DNA from: BOG-908 sp965199235
GTDB taxonomy: Bacteria; Pseudomonadota; Alphaproteobacteria; Acetobacterales; Acetobacteraceae
Reading direction: 5' to 3'
DNA: 64,000 bases
NCBI GenBank assembly: GCA_965199235.1
Contig: CBDAQU010000002.1
Span: 2,542,001-2,606,000 of the forward strand
Shown here: in pieces, positions 13,910 to 23,846 of the stretch
Numbering within the stretch: position 1 is the stretch's first letter
How the letters are laid out: every line of letters starts with the position of its first letter
The notes under the pieces: model-generated
What the model saw: the letters and a program-made list of their open reading frames with translations, nothing else
Databases searched by the model: none
What the model was told of the DNA's origin: nothing
Translations under genes and position numbers: made by a program

Positions 13910-16570
13910 CTACGTCAGCACCTTGTCCTGACCGCCAAAGATCACGTGCGGCCGCGGCAGCACCGCGAGCAGGGCAGGCACGAACAGCAGCGTCGTGGAC
14001 ACCGTGCACCCGAGGCTGATCAGCAGCAGCGTCCCCATGCTGGCCGTCCCTGGATGCGCGGACAAGGCAAGCGAACCGAACGCCGTGCCTGTCGTCAGCG
14101 CCGAAAAGATCACCGCGCGCGCGGTTGCCGAGCCGAGGAACCGCGTGATCCCTGCCCGCCAGTTCATGACGAAGTAGATGTTGAACGACACGCCCACGCC
14201 GAGCAGCAACGGCAGGGCGATGATGTTGGCAAAGTTCAGGCTGATGCCCGAACAGCGAATGACGAGGACCGTCAGCAGGGCCGAGACCAGCAGCGGCGTC
14301 ATGACCAGGATCACGTCCAGCACGCGCTGCAGGGCGACGGCCAGGATGACGGCGATGGCGAGTAGGGCGCTGATTGCGGCGATGCGGAACGCGCCCACGA
14401 TGGTGCGCGCGCTCTGCACGATGCCGACCGCCGAACCGCTCGCCTGCGGCATAACGGAAGAGACTTCGGCCACGAAACGCTGCAACGATGCGCTGTCGTT
14501 CACGCCGGCGTGCGGCAGCACCTGGATGCGGGCGCGCCCATCCGGCAGCAGCCAGCTGCGCCGCAGGTCGGCAGGCACCTGGTCCAACGTCACCGGCCTG
14601 GCGGCCAGGGCGGTGCGCAGCCTGTCGAGCTGCATCGGCAGGAACCGCACCAGGGCGTCGCCGGCCGCGCTCAGCGTGGCGTCGGGCGCGTGGCGCAACC
14701 GGTCCAGATCGGCTGCGATGGCGCGCAACGGGCTGCCTGGCGCCAGTTTGGGCAGGTCGGCGCGCAGGCGGCCGTCCAGCGCCACGGTGGCGCGCCGCAG
14801 GTCGGCGGCGCTCGCCGCAGGCGGCTGTGCGGGCGGCGTCAGGGTGGGGCCGAGCACGCTGGCGGCGTCTGCGATGGCGGCCAGCTTGGGTCCCTGGTCC
14901 TGCGGAACAAAGCTGTCGAGAGACAACACCGCCTGCACGCTCGGCAGTTTCGACAGCCGCTCCGAGACGGCCTCGACGTCGTGCAGCGAGGGCAGCAGCG
15001 CGTCGATCGTGTAGGGGTTGGTGATCGGGTCGGCCATCAGGTCGTGCAGCGTCGTCACCGCCTCGGTGTGCTGGTTCTTGGTGTGCAGCGGGTCGCCGTC
15101 GAACGGGATCGATGGGGTGAGTGCTGCACCCGCCAGAGCCAGCGCGGCGAACACCGCCAGGATGGGCCAGTGGAGCGGCCGCACCACCGGCTCCAGCCGG
15201 CGCAGCATCATCACCCCCACCTCCTTCTTCTCGCGCCGCGGGCGAAACTGCACCAGCAGCGCGGGAAGCACGGTCAGGGTGCATAGGAACGCGATCAGCA
15301 TGCCGCCGCCGGCAATGATCCCGAGCTGCGCCACGCCCACGAAGGCGGTAGGGGTGAAGGCCAGGAAGCCGCTGGCGGTCGCGAGCGCTGCGACAAGGAT
15401 CTGCGCGCCGGACCCGCGCCCGGTCTCTGCCAGCGCGTCAATCACTTCGGGGTGGCTGTGCCGCCGCTCCCGGAAGCGCACGGTGAACTGGATTGCGAAA
15501 TCCACCGCGATGCCGACGAACAGGATGGCGAAGGCGACGGAGATCAGGTTGAGCGTGCCGACCGTGACAGCGGCAAACCCGGTCGTGAACAACAGCCCGA
15601 GCAGAAGGGTGATCGCGATCGGCACAGTCAGGCGCCAGGACCGCACGGCGGCGAACAGCCACACGACGACCAGCAGGAAGCTGCCGCCCAGGCCGATTGC
15701 GGCGCCTTGCGCGACGGAGGAGAACTCCTCGTCGTCGAGCGCCACCTGCCCGGTGACGCGAACCCTGGCCAGGCCGGATTTCACATAGGGCAGGCCTGCG
15801 GCGTCCGCCCGCAGCACGGCGGTCGCCGCCCCGCCTGGCTGCAGGGCGCCGAAATCGAGCGTCGGCTTGGCGGTGACGAAGCGGTAGCGGCCGGCCTGCT
15901 CGGCCAGCTTGCCCGCCAGCAGCCTCTCCCAGGAGAGCGGGGCAGGATGGCCGTCCGCCGCCTGGGAAAGCCCTGCGTGGAACTGCGCCATCGCGGGCGC
16001 CAGGCCGGCAGGATCCTGGCCACGCTCGGCGCCCTCGGCGACCAGGGTCAGCGCGGCGAACAAGCCGCGCAGGCTCGGGTCGGCGACCAACTGGCCGAGG
16101 AAAGGCTGGGCGTCCACGGTGCGGTCCAGCAGGTCGGTCAAGTCCCGCAAGCCGATCAGCAGGAACGCGTTGCGCTGCAGGTAGTCCGAGCTGTCCGGCT
16201 GGGTGACGTGTTGAAACAGGCGTGGGTTCGCGCGCAACTTGCTGGACAGGGCAGACGCGGTCGCTTCCGCCTCCTCCGGGATATGCCCGTCGATGACGGC
16301 GACCAGCAGCCCGTCATCCTGGGGGAAGGCCACGTTCAGCGCTGCGATGCCTCGCTTCCAAGGGAGCGAGGCTGCGAACATGCGTCCCGTGTCGGTGGTG
16401 ACGCCCAGGCGGCGGCTGGCTGCATAGAGGCTGAGGACGGCCAGCAGCAGTGCCACGGCGATGACGGCGAACCGGCGACAGCTGCAGAATTGGACCAGAC
16501 GCGGCAGGATGGCGCGCACCACGCCGGCGACCGTGGAGATGTGCTGCCTGGTGACTCGTATCTTGGCCAT
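13910..16570 (-). CDS. hpnN: Hopanoid-associated RND/MMPL transporter HpnN
   Basis: 886 aa from ATG 16570-16568 (MAKIRVTRQHIS). It has the MMPL layout: one N-terminal membrane helix (FAVIAVALLLAVLSLYAA), a periplasmic domain with TDTGRMFAASLPWKRG and LDRTVDAQPFLGQL, a bundle with GIAVDFAIQFTVRFRER, then a second half repeating the plan (LLGVGVSFNIYFVMNWR). Relatives move hopanoids from inner to outer membrane. No other hpn gene is nearby. A longer frame to 16693 exists without support. The gene is convergent with the Pat-like gene, 45 bp apart. Confidence 0.88.
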   Translation of the reverse strand: MAKIRVTRQHISTVAGVVRAILPRLVQFCSCRRFAVIAVALLLAVLSLYAASRRLGVTTDTGRMFAASLPWKRGIAALNVAFPQDDGLLVAVIDGHIPEEAEATASALSSKLRANPRLFQHVTQPDSSDYLQRNAFLLIGLRDLTDLLDRTVDAQPFLGQLVADPSLRGLFAALTLVAEGAERGQDPAGLAPAMAQFHAGLSQAADGHPAPLSWERLLAGKLAEQAGRYRFVTAKPTLDFGALQPGGAATAVLRADAAGLPYVKSGLARVRVTGQVALDDEEFSSVAQGAAIGLGGSFLLVVVWLFAAVRSWRLTVPIAITLLLGLLFTTGFAAVTVGTLNLISVAFAILFVGIAVDFAIQFTVRFRERRHSHPEVIDALAETGRGSGAQILVAALATASGFLAFTPTAFVGVAQLGIIAGGGMLIAFLCTLTVLPALLVQFRPRREKKEVGVMMLRRLEPVVRPLHWPILAVFAALALAGAALTPSIPFDGDPLHTKNQHTEAVTTLHDLMADPITNPYTIDALLPSLHDVEAVSERLSKLPSVQAVLSLDSFVPQDQGPKLAAIADAASVLGPTLTPPAQPPAASAADLRRATVALDGRLRADLPKLAPGSPLRAIAADLDRLRHAPDATLSAAGDALVRFLPMQLDRLRTALAARPVTLDQVPADLRRSWLLPDGRARIQVLPHAGVNDSASLQRFVAEVSSVMPQASGSAVGIVQSARTIVGAFRIAAISALLAIAVILAVALQRVLDVILVMTPLLVSALLTVLVIRCSGISLNFANIIALPLLLGVGVSFNIYFVMNWRAGITRFLGSATARAVIFSALTTGTAFGSLALSAHPGTASMGTLLLISLGCTVSTTLLFVPALLAVLPRPHVIFGGQDKVLT

Positions 16571-16799
16571 GCCGAACGAAAGGTCCTGATCCGGTTCGAG
16601 GCGGACCCGGAACCATATGTGAAGGCGCCGGCATGACCTTGGCCCACTGCGAGGCATTGGCGTGCGCCGAGCCGTCTTTCGGGCTCCATACAAGATTTAC
16701 CGGCCCTGAACACCGGGGGCCAGCCTGTGAATGGTCTGCCGATGGCTTGCCGGCCTTGCCTGCCCACTATGCCTGCGCTAGGTCCGCCGCTTGCTGCCG

Positions 16800-16884
<85 letters not shown>

Positions 16885-16922
16885 GGCTACGATTTACGAG
16901 CGCTTATTGAGGATGGCCCGCG

Positions 16923-18365
16923 ATGCAGGTAACCGAGACGCTTTCCGACGGGCTGAGGCGCGCGTTTTCCGTGGTCGTTCCAGCCGCGGAGATCGAGGGC
17001 AAGGTCAGCCTGAAGCTCGCCGAGATCGGCCGCACGATCAAGCTGCCCGGTTTCCGGCCGGGGAAGGTGCCGGTGAACCTCGTGCGCCAGCGCTACGGCG
17101 CGTCGGTGATGGCCGAGGTCATGCAGGACGCGCTGGCGACGGCGACAGACCAGGTGGTCGAGGAGCGCGGCTTGCGCCCGGCCGGGCAGCCGAAGGTGGA
17201 GCTGGCCGGCGAGCCGAAGATTGACGGCAAGTCTGCCTCCGACCTTTCGTTCAGCGTCGAGATGGAAGTGCTGCCGGAGATCGGCACGCCCGACTTGGCG
17301 TCGCTGACGCTGACCCGTCTGCGGTCCGAGGTCGCGCCCGAGGTGATCGACAAGACGCTCGAGCGTCTGGCCAGCCAGCAGCGCGAAGTCCTGCCTGTTG
17401 AGGAGGACCGCGGGGCGGAGACTGGCGAAATGCTCACCGTCGATTTCGCGGGCACGCTGGACGGCGTTCCGTTCGAGGGCGGGGCGGGGCAGGACGCCAA
17501 GGTCGAGATTGGCGGACCGGGGTTCATCCCCGGTTTTTCGGAGGGAATGGCAGGCATGAAGCCTGGCGACGTCCGAAACGTCGACGTCACTTTCCCGGCC
17601 GAATACCACGCGGAGGCTTTGGCCGGAAAGGCGGCTGTCTTCGAGGTGACCGCCAAGGCGTTGGGCAGGCCGTGCGAGCAGGCGCTGGACGACACGCTTG
17701 CTGTCAAGCTCGGACTGGAGTCGCTCGACAAGCTGCGCGAGATGGTGGCGACGCAGATGCAGCGCGAGCTCGACCAGATGTCTCGGTTGCGTATCAAGCG
17801 CGAGCTGCTGGACGTGCTTTCGGAGAAGGCCGACTTCCCGGCGCCGCAGAACCTCGTCGAGGCGGAGTTTGGCGCGATCTGGCAGCGTGTCGAGCAGGAT
17901 ACGGCGTCGGGCCAGGTGGATGACGAGGATAGGGGCAAGGATACGGACACTCTGAAGGCGGAGTACCGGGCGATCGCGGACCGGCGTGTGCGTCTTGGGC
18001 TGCTGCTGTCCGAAATCGGCCGCTCGGCCGGCATACAGGTCAGCCAGGCCGAGCTGACTCAAGCGTTGCGTGCGGAGGCGGCTCGCTACCCTGGGCAGGA
18101 GATGCAGGTGGTGGAGTTCTTCCGCAAGACGCCGCAGGCTATCGAGCAGCTTCGCGGCCCGCTGTTCGAGGACAAGGTGGTTGACTACATCCTGGAGATG
18201 GCCAAGGTCGAGGACCGGCTGGTCTCTCCCGAGGAGCTGAACGGCATGCCGTCCGACGAGGCGGCTGCTCCGAAGGTGAGCTTCCAGCCTGCGGCTGAGG
18301 AGGCGGTGCCCGAGTCGTCGGACGAAGCTGGCCTGATCGAAGAGCCAGCTTCAAGCCAGGAATAG
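16923..18365 (+). CDS. tig: Trigger factor
   Basis: 480 aa from ATG 16923. The N-terminal ribosome-binding domain carries GFRPGKVP at residues 43-50, which docks on ribosomal protein L23. A FKBP-type PPIase domain follows (GEMLTVDFAGTLDGVPFEGG, FIPGFSEGMAGMKPGDVR), then the helical C-terminal arms and an acidic tail typical of alphaproteobacteria. It shields nascent chains at the exit tunnel. It heads the cluster tig-clpP-clpX-lon, a common order, linking folding and degradation. Confidence 0.96.
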   Translation: MQVTETLSDGLRRAFSVVVPAAEIEGKVSLKLAEIGRTIKLPGFRPGKVPVNLVRQRYGASVMAEVMQDALATATDQVVEERGLRPAGQPKVELAGEPKIDGKSASDLSFSVEMEVLPEIGTPDLASLTLTRLRSEVAPEVIDKTLERLASQQREVLPVEEDRGAETGEMLTVDFAGTLDGVPFEGGAGQDAKVEIGGPGFIPGFSEGMAGMKPGDVRNVDVTFPAEYHAEALAGKAAVFEVTAKALGRPCEQALDDTLAVKLGLESLDKLREMVATQMQRELDQMSRLRIKRELLDVLSEKADFPAPQNLVEAEFGAIWQRVEQDTASGQVDDEDRGKDTDTLKAEYRAIADRRVRLGLLLSEIGRSAGIQVSQAELTQALRAEAARYPGQEMQVVEFFRKTPQAIEQLRGPLFEDKVVDYILEMAKVEDRLVSPEELNGMPSDEAAAPKVSFQPAAEEAVPESSDEAGLIEEPASSQE

Positions 18366-18486
18366 AGGGCGCGCAGCGTGCCGCGGCGGGAGTGCTGACC
18401 CGGTGCGCACTGGAACCGGACGTTGCGACGCCCATGTCATAGCGCCAGACTGGCTCGCAACGCGAGACAACCCGATAGGAGTGCGT

Positions 18487-19149
18487 ATGAGGGCCCGTTC
18501 TCTCGCCGACCGTGACCCCGTAGAAGTCTACAGCCAGGCGCTCGTCCCGATGGTGGTCGAGCAGACGGCGCGTGGGGAACGGTCCTACGACATCTATTCT
18601 CGGCTTCTCAAGGAGCGGATCGTGTTCCTGACGGGGCCGGTCTTCGATCAGCTCAGCGCGCTGATCTGTGCCCAGCTGCTGTTCCTGGAGAGCGAGAACC
18701 CCTCCAAGGACATTTTCTTCTATATCAACAGCCCCGGCGGCGTGGTTTCGGCCGGGCTCGCGATCTACGACACGATGCAGTTTATCCGATGCCCGGTCAG
18801 TACCGTTTGCATCGGGCAGGCCGCCTCGATGGGTTCGCTGCTGTTGTGCTCTGGCGCCAAGGACAAGCGCTTTGCCCTGCCCAATAGCCGCGTGATGGTG
18901 CATCAGCCGAGCGGCGGCGCCCAGGGGCAGGCGGCAGACATCGAAATCCAGGCGCGCGAGATACTGACGCTACGCCACCAGCTCAACGAGATCTACGTCC
19001 GGCACACAGGACAGCCGATCGAGGCGATCGAGGCGAAGCTGGAGCGGGACAGTTACATGTCCGCCGAGGAGGCTCGGGTGTTCGGGTTGGTGGACCAGGT
19101 TGTGGAAAACCGGCCGCAGGCGATGATAGACGACGCCATCAAGGTGTGA
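18487..19149 (+). CDS. clpP: ATP-dependent Clp protease proteolytic subunit ClpP
   Basis: 220 aa from ATG 18487, preceded by AGGAG at 18477-18481. The serine protease triad by comparison with E. coli ClpP is Ser114 (GQAASMGS), His139 (MVHQPSGG) and Asp188 (LERDSY). FYINSPGGVVSAGLAIYD and the head-interaction region are intact. It forms a tetradecamer with ClpX (and ClpA, the partner of ClpS encoded upstream). Upstream in-frame codons back to 18403 have no ribosome binding site. Confidence 0.97.
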   Translation: MRARSLADRDPVEVYSQALVPMVVEQTARGERSYDIYSRLLKERIVFLTGPVFDQLSALICAQLLFLESENPSKDIFFYINSPGGVVSAGLAIYDTMQFIRCPVSTVCIGQAASMGSLLLCSGAKDKRFALPNSRVMVHQPSGGAQGQAADIEIQAREILTLRHQLNEIYVRHTGQPIEAIEAKLERDSYMSAEEARVFGLVDQVVENRPQAMIDDAIKV

Positions 19150-19269
19150 CGCGCCTGAGGTCGGGCGTTGCGTCTTAACGCATCCGATCGAGATCCACGC
19201 GAGTATGAGGGCGGGAGCGGTGACGCATGAGTGCGCGCCGCACTTTGCCCGAAGCGACGCATGGCCGCC

Positions 19270-19299
19270 TTGTCGATCGCAAAAGGCTGGCGGTAGTAT
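19270..19299 (+). promoter_or_regulatory. Candidate promoter for clpX
   Basis: TTGTCG at 19270-19275 and TAGTAT at 19294-19299 are 18 bp apart, a fair match to a housekeeping promoter, 43 bp before the clpX start in the 192-bp clpP-clpX gap. Confidence 0.4.
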
Positions 19300-19341
19300 C
19301 CTAAGACTGTGGCCCTGGGCGAGCCTGGGGCGGGAGACGCT

Positions 19342-20607
19342 ATGAGCAAGTCCGGCGACACCAAGAACACCCTCTACTGCTCGTTCTGCGGCAAGTCCCA
19401 GCACGAAGTTCGCAAGCTGATTGCGGGCCCGACGGTGTTCATCTGCGACGAGTGCGTCGAGCTGTGCATGGACATCATCCGCGAGGAGCACAAGACGCAC
19501 CTGGTGAAGGCGCGCGATGGAGTGCCGACGCCGAAGGAAATCTGCAGGGTGCTGGACGACTACGTGATCGGCCAGAGTCACGCCAAGAAGGTGCTCTCCG
19601 TCGCGGTTCACAACCATTACAAGCGCCTGGCACACGCGCAGAAGAACAACGACATCGAGATCGCCAAGTCTAACATCCTGTTGGTCGGGCCGACTGGGTC
19701 GGGCAAGACCCTGCTGGCGCAGACCCTGGCGCGCATCCTGGACGTGCCGTTCACCATGGCCGACGCGACGACGCTGACCGAAGCGGGCTATGTCGGCGAG
19801 GATGTTGAGAACATCATCCTCAAGCTGCTGCAGGCCGCCGACTACAACGTGGAGCGGGCCCAGCGTGGCATCGTCTACATCGACGAGGTCGACAAGATCA
19901 GCCGCAAATCCGACAACCCGAGCATCACCCGCGACGTGAGCGGCGAGGGCGTGCAGCAGGCGCTGCTGAAGATCATGGAGGGCACGGTGGCGTCCGTGCC
20001 GCCGCAGGGCGGGCGCAAGCATCCGCAGCAGGAGTTCCTGCAGGTCGACACCACCAACATACTGTTCATCTGCGGCGGGGCGTTTGCCGGGCTGGAAAAG
20101 ATCATCGGCGCCCGGGGCAAGGGGTCGGGGATCGGCTACGGGGCGGAGGTGCGCGACCCTGATGAGCGTCGAACGGGTGCCATCCTCCGCGACGTGGAGC
20201 CTGAGGACCTGCTGCGGTTCGGCCTGATCCCGGAGTTCATTGGCCGGTTGCCGGTGGTGGCGACGCTTGAGGATCTCGACGAGGCTGCGTTGATGGAGAT
20301 ACTGACCAAGCCGAAGAACGCGCTGGTCAAGCAGTATGGCCGGCTGTTCGAGATGGAGGGGGTGAAGCTCAGCTTCACCGACGACGCGCTTAAATCGGTG
20401 TCCACCCGGGCGATTGCGCGGCGGACCGGCGCGCGCGGGTTGCGATCGATCATGGAGTCCATCCTATTGAGCACGATGTTCGATCTGCCCGGTTTGGACA
20501 CTGTCGATGAGGTGGTGATCAACCGTGAGGTTGCAGAAGGCCGAGCCTCTCCGTTGTACACGTACAGCAAGGAGCGCACCAAGGAACGCGCGGAGGGGGC
20601 GGGCTAG
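19342..20607 (+). CDS. clpX: ATP-dependent Clp protease ATP-binding subunit ClpX
   Basis: 421 aa from ATG 19342, with GGGAG just upstream. Zinc-binding domain cysteines are C13, C16, C35 and C38. The AAA+ module has Walker A GPTGSGKT, Walker B IVYIDEVDKI, pore loop GYVGED, the sensor region LTEAGYVGE and the box II arginine in RRTGARGLRSI. It unfolds tagged substrates and feeds them to ClpP. The order clpP-clpX-lon is conserved in proteobacteria. Confidence 0.97.
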   Translation: MSKSGDTKNTLYCSFCGKSQHEVRKLIAGPTVFICDECVELCMDIIREEHKTHLVKARDGVPTPKEICRVLDDYVIGQSHAKKVLSVAVHNHYKRLAHAQKNNDIEIAKSNILLVGPTGSGKTLLAQTLARILDVPFTMADATTLTEAGYVGEDVENIILKLLQAADYNVERAQRGIVYIDEVDKISRKSDNPSITRDVSGEGVQQALLKIMEGTVASVPPQGGRKHPQQEFLQVDTTNILFICGGAFAGLEKIIGARGKGSGIGYGAEVRDPDERRTGAILRDVEPEDLLRFGLIPEFIGRLPVVATLEDLDEAALMEILTKPKNALVKQYGRLFEMEGVKLSFTDDALKSVSTRAIARRTGARGLRSIMESILLSTMFDLPGLDTVDEVVINREVAEGRASPLYTYSKERTKERAEGAG

Positions 20608-20794
20608 CAAACCGTCTGCCGCGCCCGATATGCAAGCTGTCCCTTTGGGCCTTTTGGTAGGTCAAAAGTGGATCAGCCAAAATATAGAAGCTGGTCGAGC
20701 CGTGGGCGTTGATCTTTGTTGTTTTTCGATCTGGAGCTTCTCGCGCCATGCTCGGGCGGGCCGTACTCCCGACTGTCCTTAGAGGAGGTCTCCC

Positions 20795-23206
20795 ATGCCT
20801 GTTAAGAAGTCCGCGGTGCCGGTGAACGAGTCGTTGGCCGTCCTGCCATTGCGCGACATCGTCGTGTTTCCGCACATGATCGTTCCGCTGTTCGTCGGCC
20901 GGGAGAAATCCGTCCGAGCGCTTGAAGCGGTGATGAAGGACGACAAGCAGATACTGCTTGTAACGCAGAAGAACGCCGCGCAGGACGATCCTTCGGCCGA
21001 CGATATCTATCGGGTGGGGACGGTATCGACCATTCTTCAACTGCTGAAGTTGCCGGACGGCACGGTCAAGGTTCTGGTGGAGGGCGGGCGGCGCGCCAGG
21101 CTGGCCTCGTTCAAGGAAACCGAAGCCTATTTCGAGGCTCATATCGAGGATTTGCCCGACCAGGAATCCGAGGCCAAGGAACTGGAGGCGCTTGGCCGGA
21201 CCGTAGTTGGCCAGTTCGAGCAATATATCAAACTCAACAAGAAGATCGCTCCTGAGGTGCTGGTCTCGCTCAACCAGATCGAGGAGCCAAGCAAGCTGGC
21301 CGATACGATCGCCAGCCATCTCAACCTCAAGATCAGCGAGAAGCAGGAGCTTCTCGAGACTACGCGCATCGGCGAAAGGTTGGAGCGTGTGTTCGGCCAT
21401 ATGGAGGCTGAGATCGGCGTGTTGCAGGTTGAAAAGCGCATCCGCAACCGTGTGAAGCGCCAGATGGAGAAGACGCAGCGCGAGTATTATCTCAACGAGC
21501 AACTCAAGGCGATTCAGAAGGAGCTCGGCGAGGGAGAGGACGGCAAGGACGAGACGGCCGAGCTCGAGGAAAAGATCAAGCGCACCAAGCTGAGCAAGGA
21601 AGCCCGTGAGAAGGCGATGGGCGAGCTGAAGAAGCTTCGCACCATGAGCCCGATGAGCGCGGAGGCAACGGTTGTACGCAACTACCTCGACTGGATTCTC
21701 TCGATACCGTGGAAGAAGCGCAGCAAGGTCCGCAACGACGTGGTTGCGGCCGAGGGTGTGCTCGACGCGGACCATTTTGGGCTGGAAAAGGTCAAGGAGA
21801 GGATCACCGAGTACCTGGCCGTGCAGGCGCGCAGCCCGAAGGTGCGCGGGCCTATCCTCTGTCTTGTCGGTCCGCCTGGTGTGGGCAAGACCTCGCTCGG
21901 CAAGTCGATCGCCAACGCCACGGGACGGAGCTTTGTACGCATGTCGCTCGGCGGCGTGCGTGACGAGGCCGAGATCAGGGGTCATCGCCGGACCTATATC
22001 GGGTCCATGCCCGGCAAGGTGATCCAGGGCATGAAGAAGGCCAAGACGAGCAACCCCCTGTTCCTGCTCGACGAGATCGACAAGCTGGGCCAGGATTGGC
22101 GGGGGGATCCGACGTCTGCCCTGCTCGAAGTGCTCGACCCGGAGCAGAACGCGACCTTCGCCGATCACTATCTGGAGGTCGATTACGACCTTTCGGACGT
22201 GATGTTCGTGACGACTGCAAATTCGCTGCGCATGCCGCAGCCTTTGCTGGACCGCATGGAAATCATCCGGATTTCCGGCTACACAGAAGACGAGAAGCTG
22301 CAGATTGCGCGCCGGCACCTGATCGCCAAGCAGAGTGAGGCGCATGGGCTGAAGCCGGAGGAATGGTCGATCTCCGACGACGCTCTGCGTGACCTGATCC
22401 GCACCTACACGCGCGAGGCGGGCGTGCGCAACCTGGAGCGCGAGCTCGCCAACCTGGCACGCAAATCGGTTAAGGAGATCGTCACCAAGAAGTCTCGTAA
22501 AGTAATGATAACCTTCAAAAACCTAGAAAAATACGCTGGTATCAGGCGGTTCCGCTACGGCGAGACCGAATCCGAGGACATGGTCGGCGTCGTCACCGGC
22601 CTTGCGTGGACAGAAGTCGGCGGCGAGATACTGACGATTGAGAGCGTGATGGTGCCGGGGAAGGGCAAGATCCAGCACACCGGCAAGCTGGGCGACGTGA
22701 TGCAGGAGAGCGTGACGGCAGCTTTGTCCTACGTGCGCAGCCGCTCGATCGGGTTCGGCATCAAGCCTACGCTGTTCGAGAAGCGCGACATTCACGTTCA
22801 CGTGCCGGAGGGCGCCACACCGAAGGATGGCCCCTCGGCAGGTGTCGCTATGGCGACCAGCATTGTCAGCGTGCTGACGGGCATACCGGTTCGCCGCGAC
22901 GTCGCGATGACGGGCGAGATAACTTTGCGGGGCCGTGTGTTGCCGATTGGTGGGCTGAAGGAAAAGTTGCTGGCGGCTTTACGGGCCGGCATAGCGACCG
23001 TGTTCTTCCCCAAGGACAACGAGAAGGACCTTGCCGAAATACCGGATAACGTGAAAAAGGCCCTGACGCTGATCCCGGTAAGCCACGTGGACGACGTCAT
23101 CGGCCAGGCCTTGATCCGCCGGCCGGAAGCCATCGAGTGGGAAGAGCCGCCGGAAGCGCTTGCGAAGCCGGCCGCCGAACCTGCAGGGGCGTCCTTGCCA
23201 CACTGA
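20795..23206 (+). CDS. lon: ATP-dependent protease La (Lon)
   Basis: 803 aa from ATG 20795, after a strong GGAGG. Order: N-terminal substrate-binding LON domain (LAVLPLRDIVVFPHMIVPL), long coiled coil (RQMEKTQREYYLNEQLKAIQ), AAA+ domain with Walker A GPPGVGKTS near residue 360 and LLDEIDKLG, and the protease domain with Ser681 (KDGPSAGVAM) and Lys724 (GGLKEKLLAALR). It removes misfolded and regulatory proteins. The 187-bp upstream gap should carry its promoter, but I see no convincing sigma-32 consensus. An intrinsic terminator follows. Confidence 0.97.
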   Translation: MPVKKSAVPVNESLAVLPLRDIVVFPHMIVPLFVGREKSVRALEAVMKDDKQILLVTQKNAAQDDPSADDIYRVGTVSTILQLLKLPDGTVKVLVEGGRRARLASFKETEAYFEAHIEDLPDQESEAKELEALGRTVVGQFEQYIKLNKKIAPEVLVSLNQIEEPSKLADTIASHLNLKISEKQELLETTRIGERLERVFGHMEAEIGVLQVEKRIRNRVKRQMEKTQREYYLNEQLKAIQKELGEGEDGKDETAELEEKIKRTKLSKEAREKAMGELKKLRTMSPMSAEATVVRNYLDWILSIPWKKRSKVRNDVVAAEGVLDADHFGLEKVKERITEYLAVQARSPKVRGPILCLVGPPGVGKTSLGKSIANATGRSFVRMSLGGVRDEAEIRGHRRTYIGSMPGKVIQGMKKAKTSNPLFLLDEIDKLGQDWRGDPTSALLEVLDPEQNATFADHYLEVDYDLSDVMFVTTANSLRMPQPLLDRMEIIRISGYTEDEKLQIARRHLIAKQSEAHGLKPEEWSISDDALRDLIRTYTREAGVRNLERELANLARKSVKEIVTKKSRKVMITFKNLEKYAGIRRFRYGETESEDMVGVVTGLAWTEVGGEILTIESVMVPGKGKIQHTGKLGDVMQESVTAALSYVRSRSIGFGIKPTLFEKRDIHVHVPEGATPKDGPSAGVAMATSIVSVLTGIPVRRDVAMTGEITLRGRVLPIGGLKEKLLAALRAGIATVFFPKDNEKDLAEIPDNVKKALTLIPVSHVDDVIGQALIRRPEAIEWEEPPEALAKPAAEPAGASLPH

Positions 23207-23222
23207 CGAGCCCTGTTCAGGA

Positions 23223-23266
23223 AGCCCGGAGATCGTCAAAAATGGCGGTTTTCCGGGCTTTTTGTT
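23223..23266 (+). terminator. Intrinsic terminator after lon
   Basis: AGCCCGGA at 23223-23230 pairs perfectly with TCCGGGCT at 23252-23259, followed by a T-rich run TTTTTGTT. It lies 17 bp after the lon stop codon; its T-run overlaps the -35 box of the HU gene. Confidence 0.75.
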
Positions 23267-23294
23267 GACTTGCCGCTTTCGCCCTGCCTAGTGT
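23265..23294 (+). promoter_or_regulatory. Candidate promoter for the HU gene
   Basis: TTGACT at 23265-23270 and TAGTGT at 23289-23294 with an 18-bp spacer, placed 30 bp before the HU start, directly after the lon terminator. Confidence 0.5.
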
Positions 23295-23324
23295 GCGCCC
23301 AGCCGAAACGAAAGGACGACCGCT

Positions 23325-23705
23325 ATGGACGACATTGAAGAGCCGATCCGCACGCCACGTGCTGGCAAGGGTGCTGGGGCAGGCAAGCAGGACCACGTCG
23401 TCAACCGTCAGAAGTTGTTGGTTGCAGTGACAGAGAAGACTGGCCTGCCGAGAAGCAAGGCGATGGCTGCGATGGATGCGGTGTTCGACTGCGTGAGCCA
23501 CTCTCTCAAGGACGGCAACGAGGTTCGCGTGTTGAATTTCGGCTCGTTCGTCATCAGCGAGCGGAAAGCCGGCAAGGGACGCGACCCACGCACCGGCGCT
23601 GAGATTAACGTTCCTCAAAGCAAGTCGGTCCGTTTTCGTCCGAGCAAGACGTTGCGCGAGGTTTTGGGCGGCACGTCGGCTGGACACGACGAGGTTGAGG
23701 CCTAA
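23325..23705 (+). CDS. HU-family DNA-binding protein with N-terminal extension
   Basis: 126 aa from ATG 23325 with AAAGGA upstream. The HU fold starts near residue 26 (VNRQKLLVAVTEKTGLPRSK) and includes the DNA-grasping arm GRDPRTGAEINVPQSKSVRF and FRPSKTLRE. Canonical HU is about 90 residues; here 25 extra N-terminal residues (DDIEEPIRTPRAGKGAGAGK) and a short acidic tail flank it. It bends and compacts nucleoid DNA. Placement right after lon matches hupB in many proteobacteria. It has its own promoter. Confidence 0.9.
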   Translation: MDDIEEPIRTPRAGKGAGAGKQDHVVNRQKLLVAVTEKTGLPRSKAMAAMDAVFDCVSHSLKDGNEVRVLNFGSFVISERKAGKGRDPRTGAEINVPQSKSVRFRPSKTLREVLGGTSAGHDEVEA

Positions 23706-23716
23706 AACAGCATGGC

Positions 23717-23791
23717 GGGCGGTTAGCTCAGAGGTAGAGCGGCTCGTTTACACCGAGTTGGCCGGCGGTTCGATCCCGTCACCGCCCACCA
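23717..23791 (+). tRNA. tRNA-Val (TAC)
   Basis: Acceptor GGGCGGT (23717-23723) pairs with ACCGCCC (23781-23787); discriminator A and encoded CCA. D-arm GCTCAGAGGTAGAGC; anticodon loop TTTACAC with TAC at 23749-23751; T-arm GGCGGTTCGATCCCGTC. It lies 11 bp after the HU gene. Confidence 0.96.
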
Positions 23792-23846
23792 TTGACTTCT
23801 GATTTATAATAGCCCTGCAGGTTGGAGAGAATGATAAGGCCCAGGG

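Noticed and set aside
13737..15284. 515-codon second minus-strand frame inside hpnN
   Set aside because: A shadow frame in the same direction; the hpnN frame carries the membrane helices and family motifs.
16571..16693. 41-residue N-terminal extension of HpnN
   Set aside because: Arg/Pro-rich and without family similarity; ATG 16570 gives the usual length.
20640..20720. Possible sigma-32 heat-shock promoter upstream of lon
   Set aside because: I looked for a CTTGAAA-type -35 with a CCCCAT-type -10 and found no match at usable spacing.
20519..22345. 608-codon open frame antisense to lon
   Set aside because: Same reason: a composition-driven shadow of a conserved gene, rich in Leu and Arg with no fold signature.
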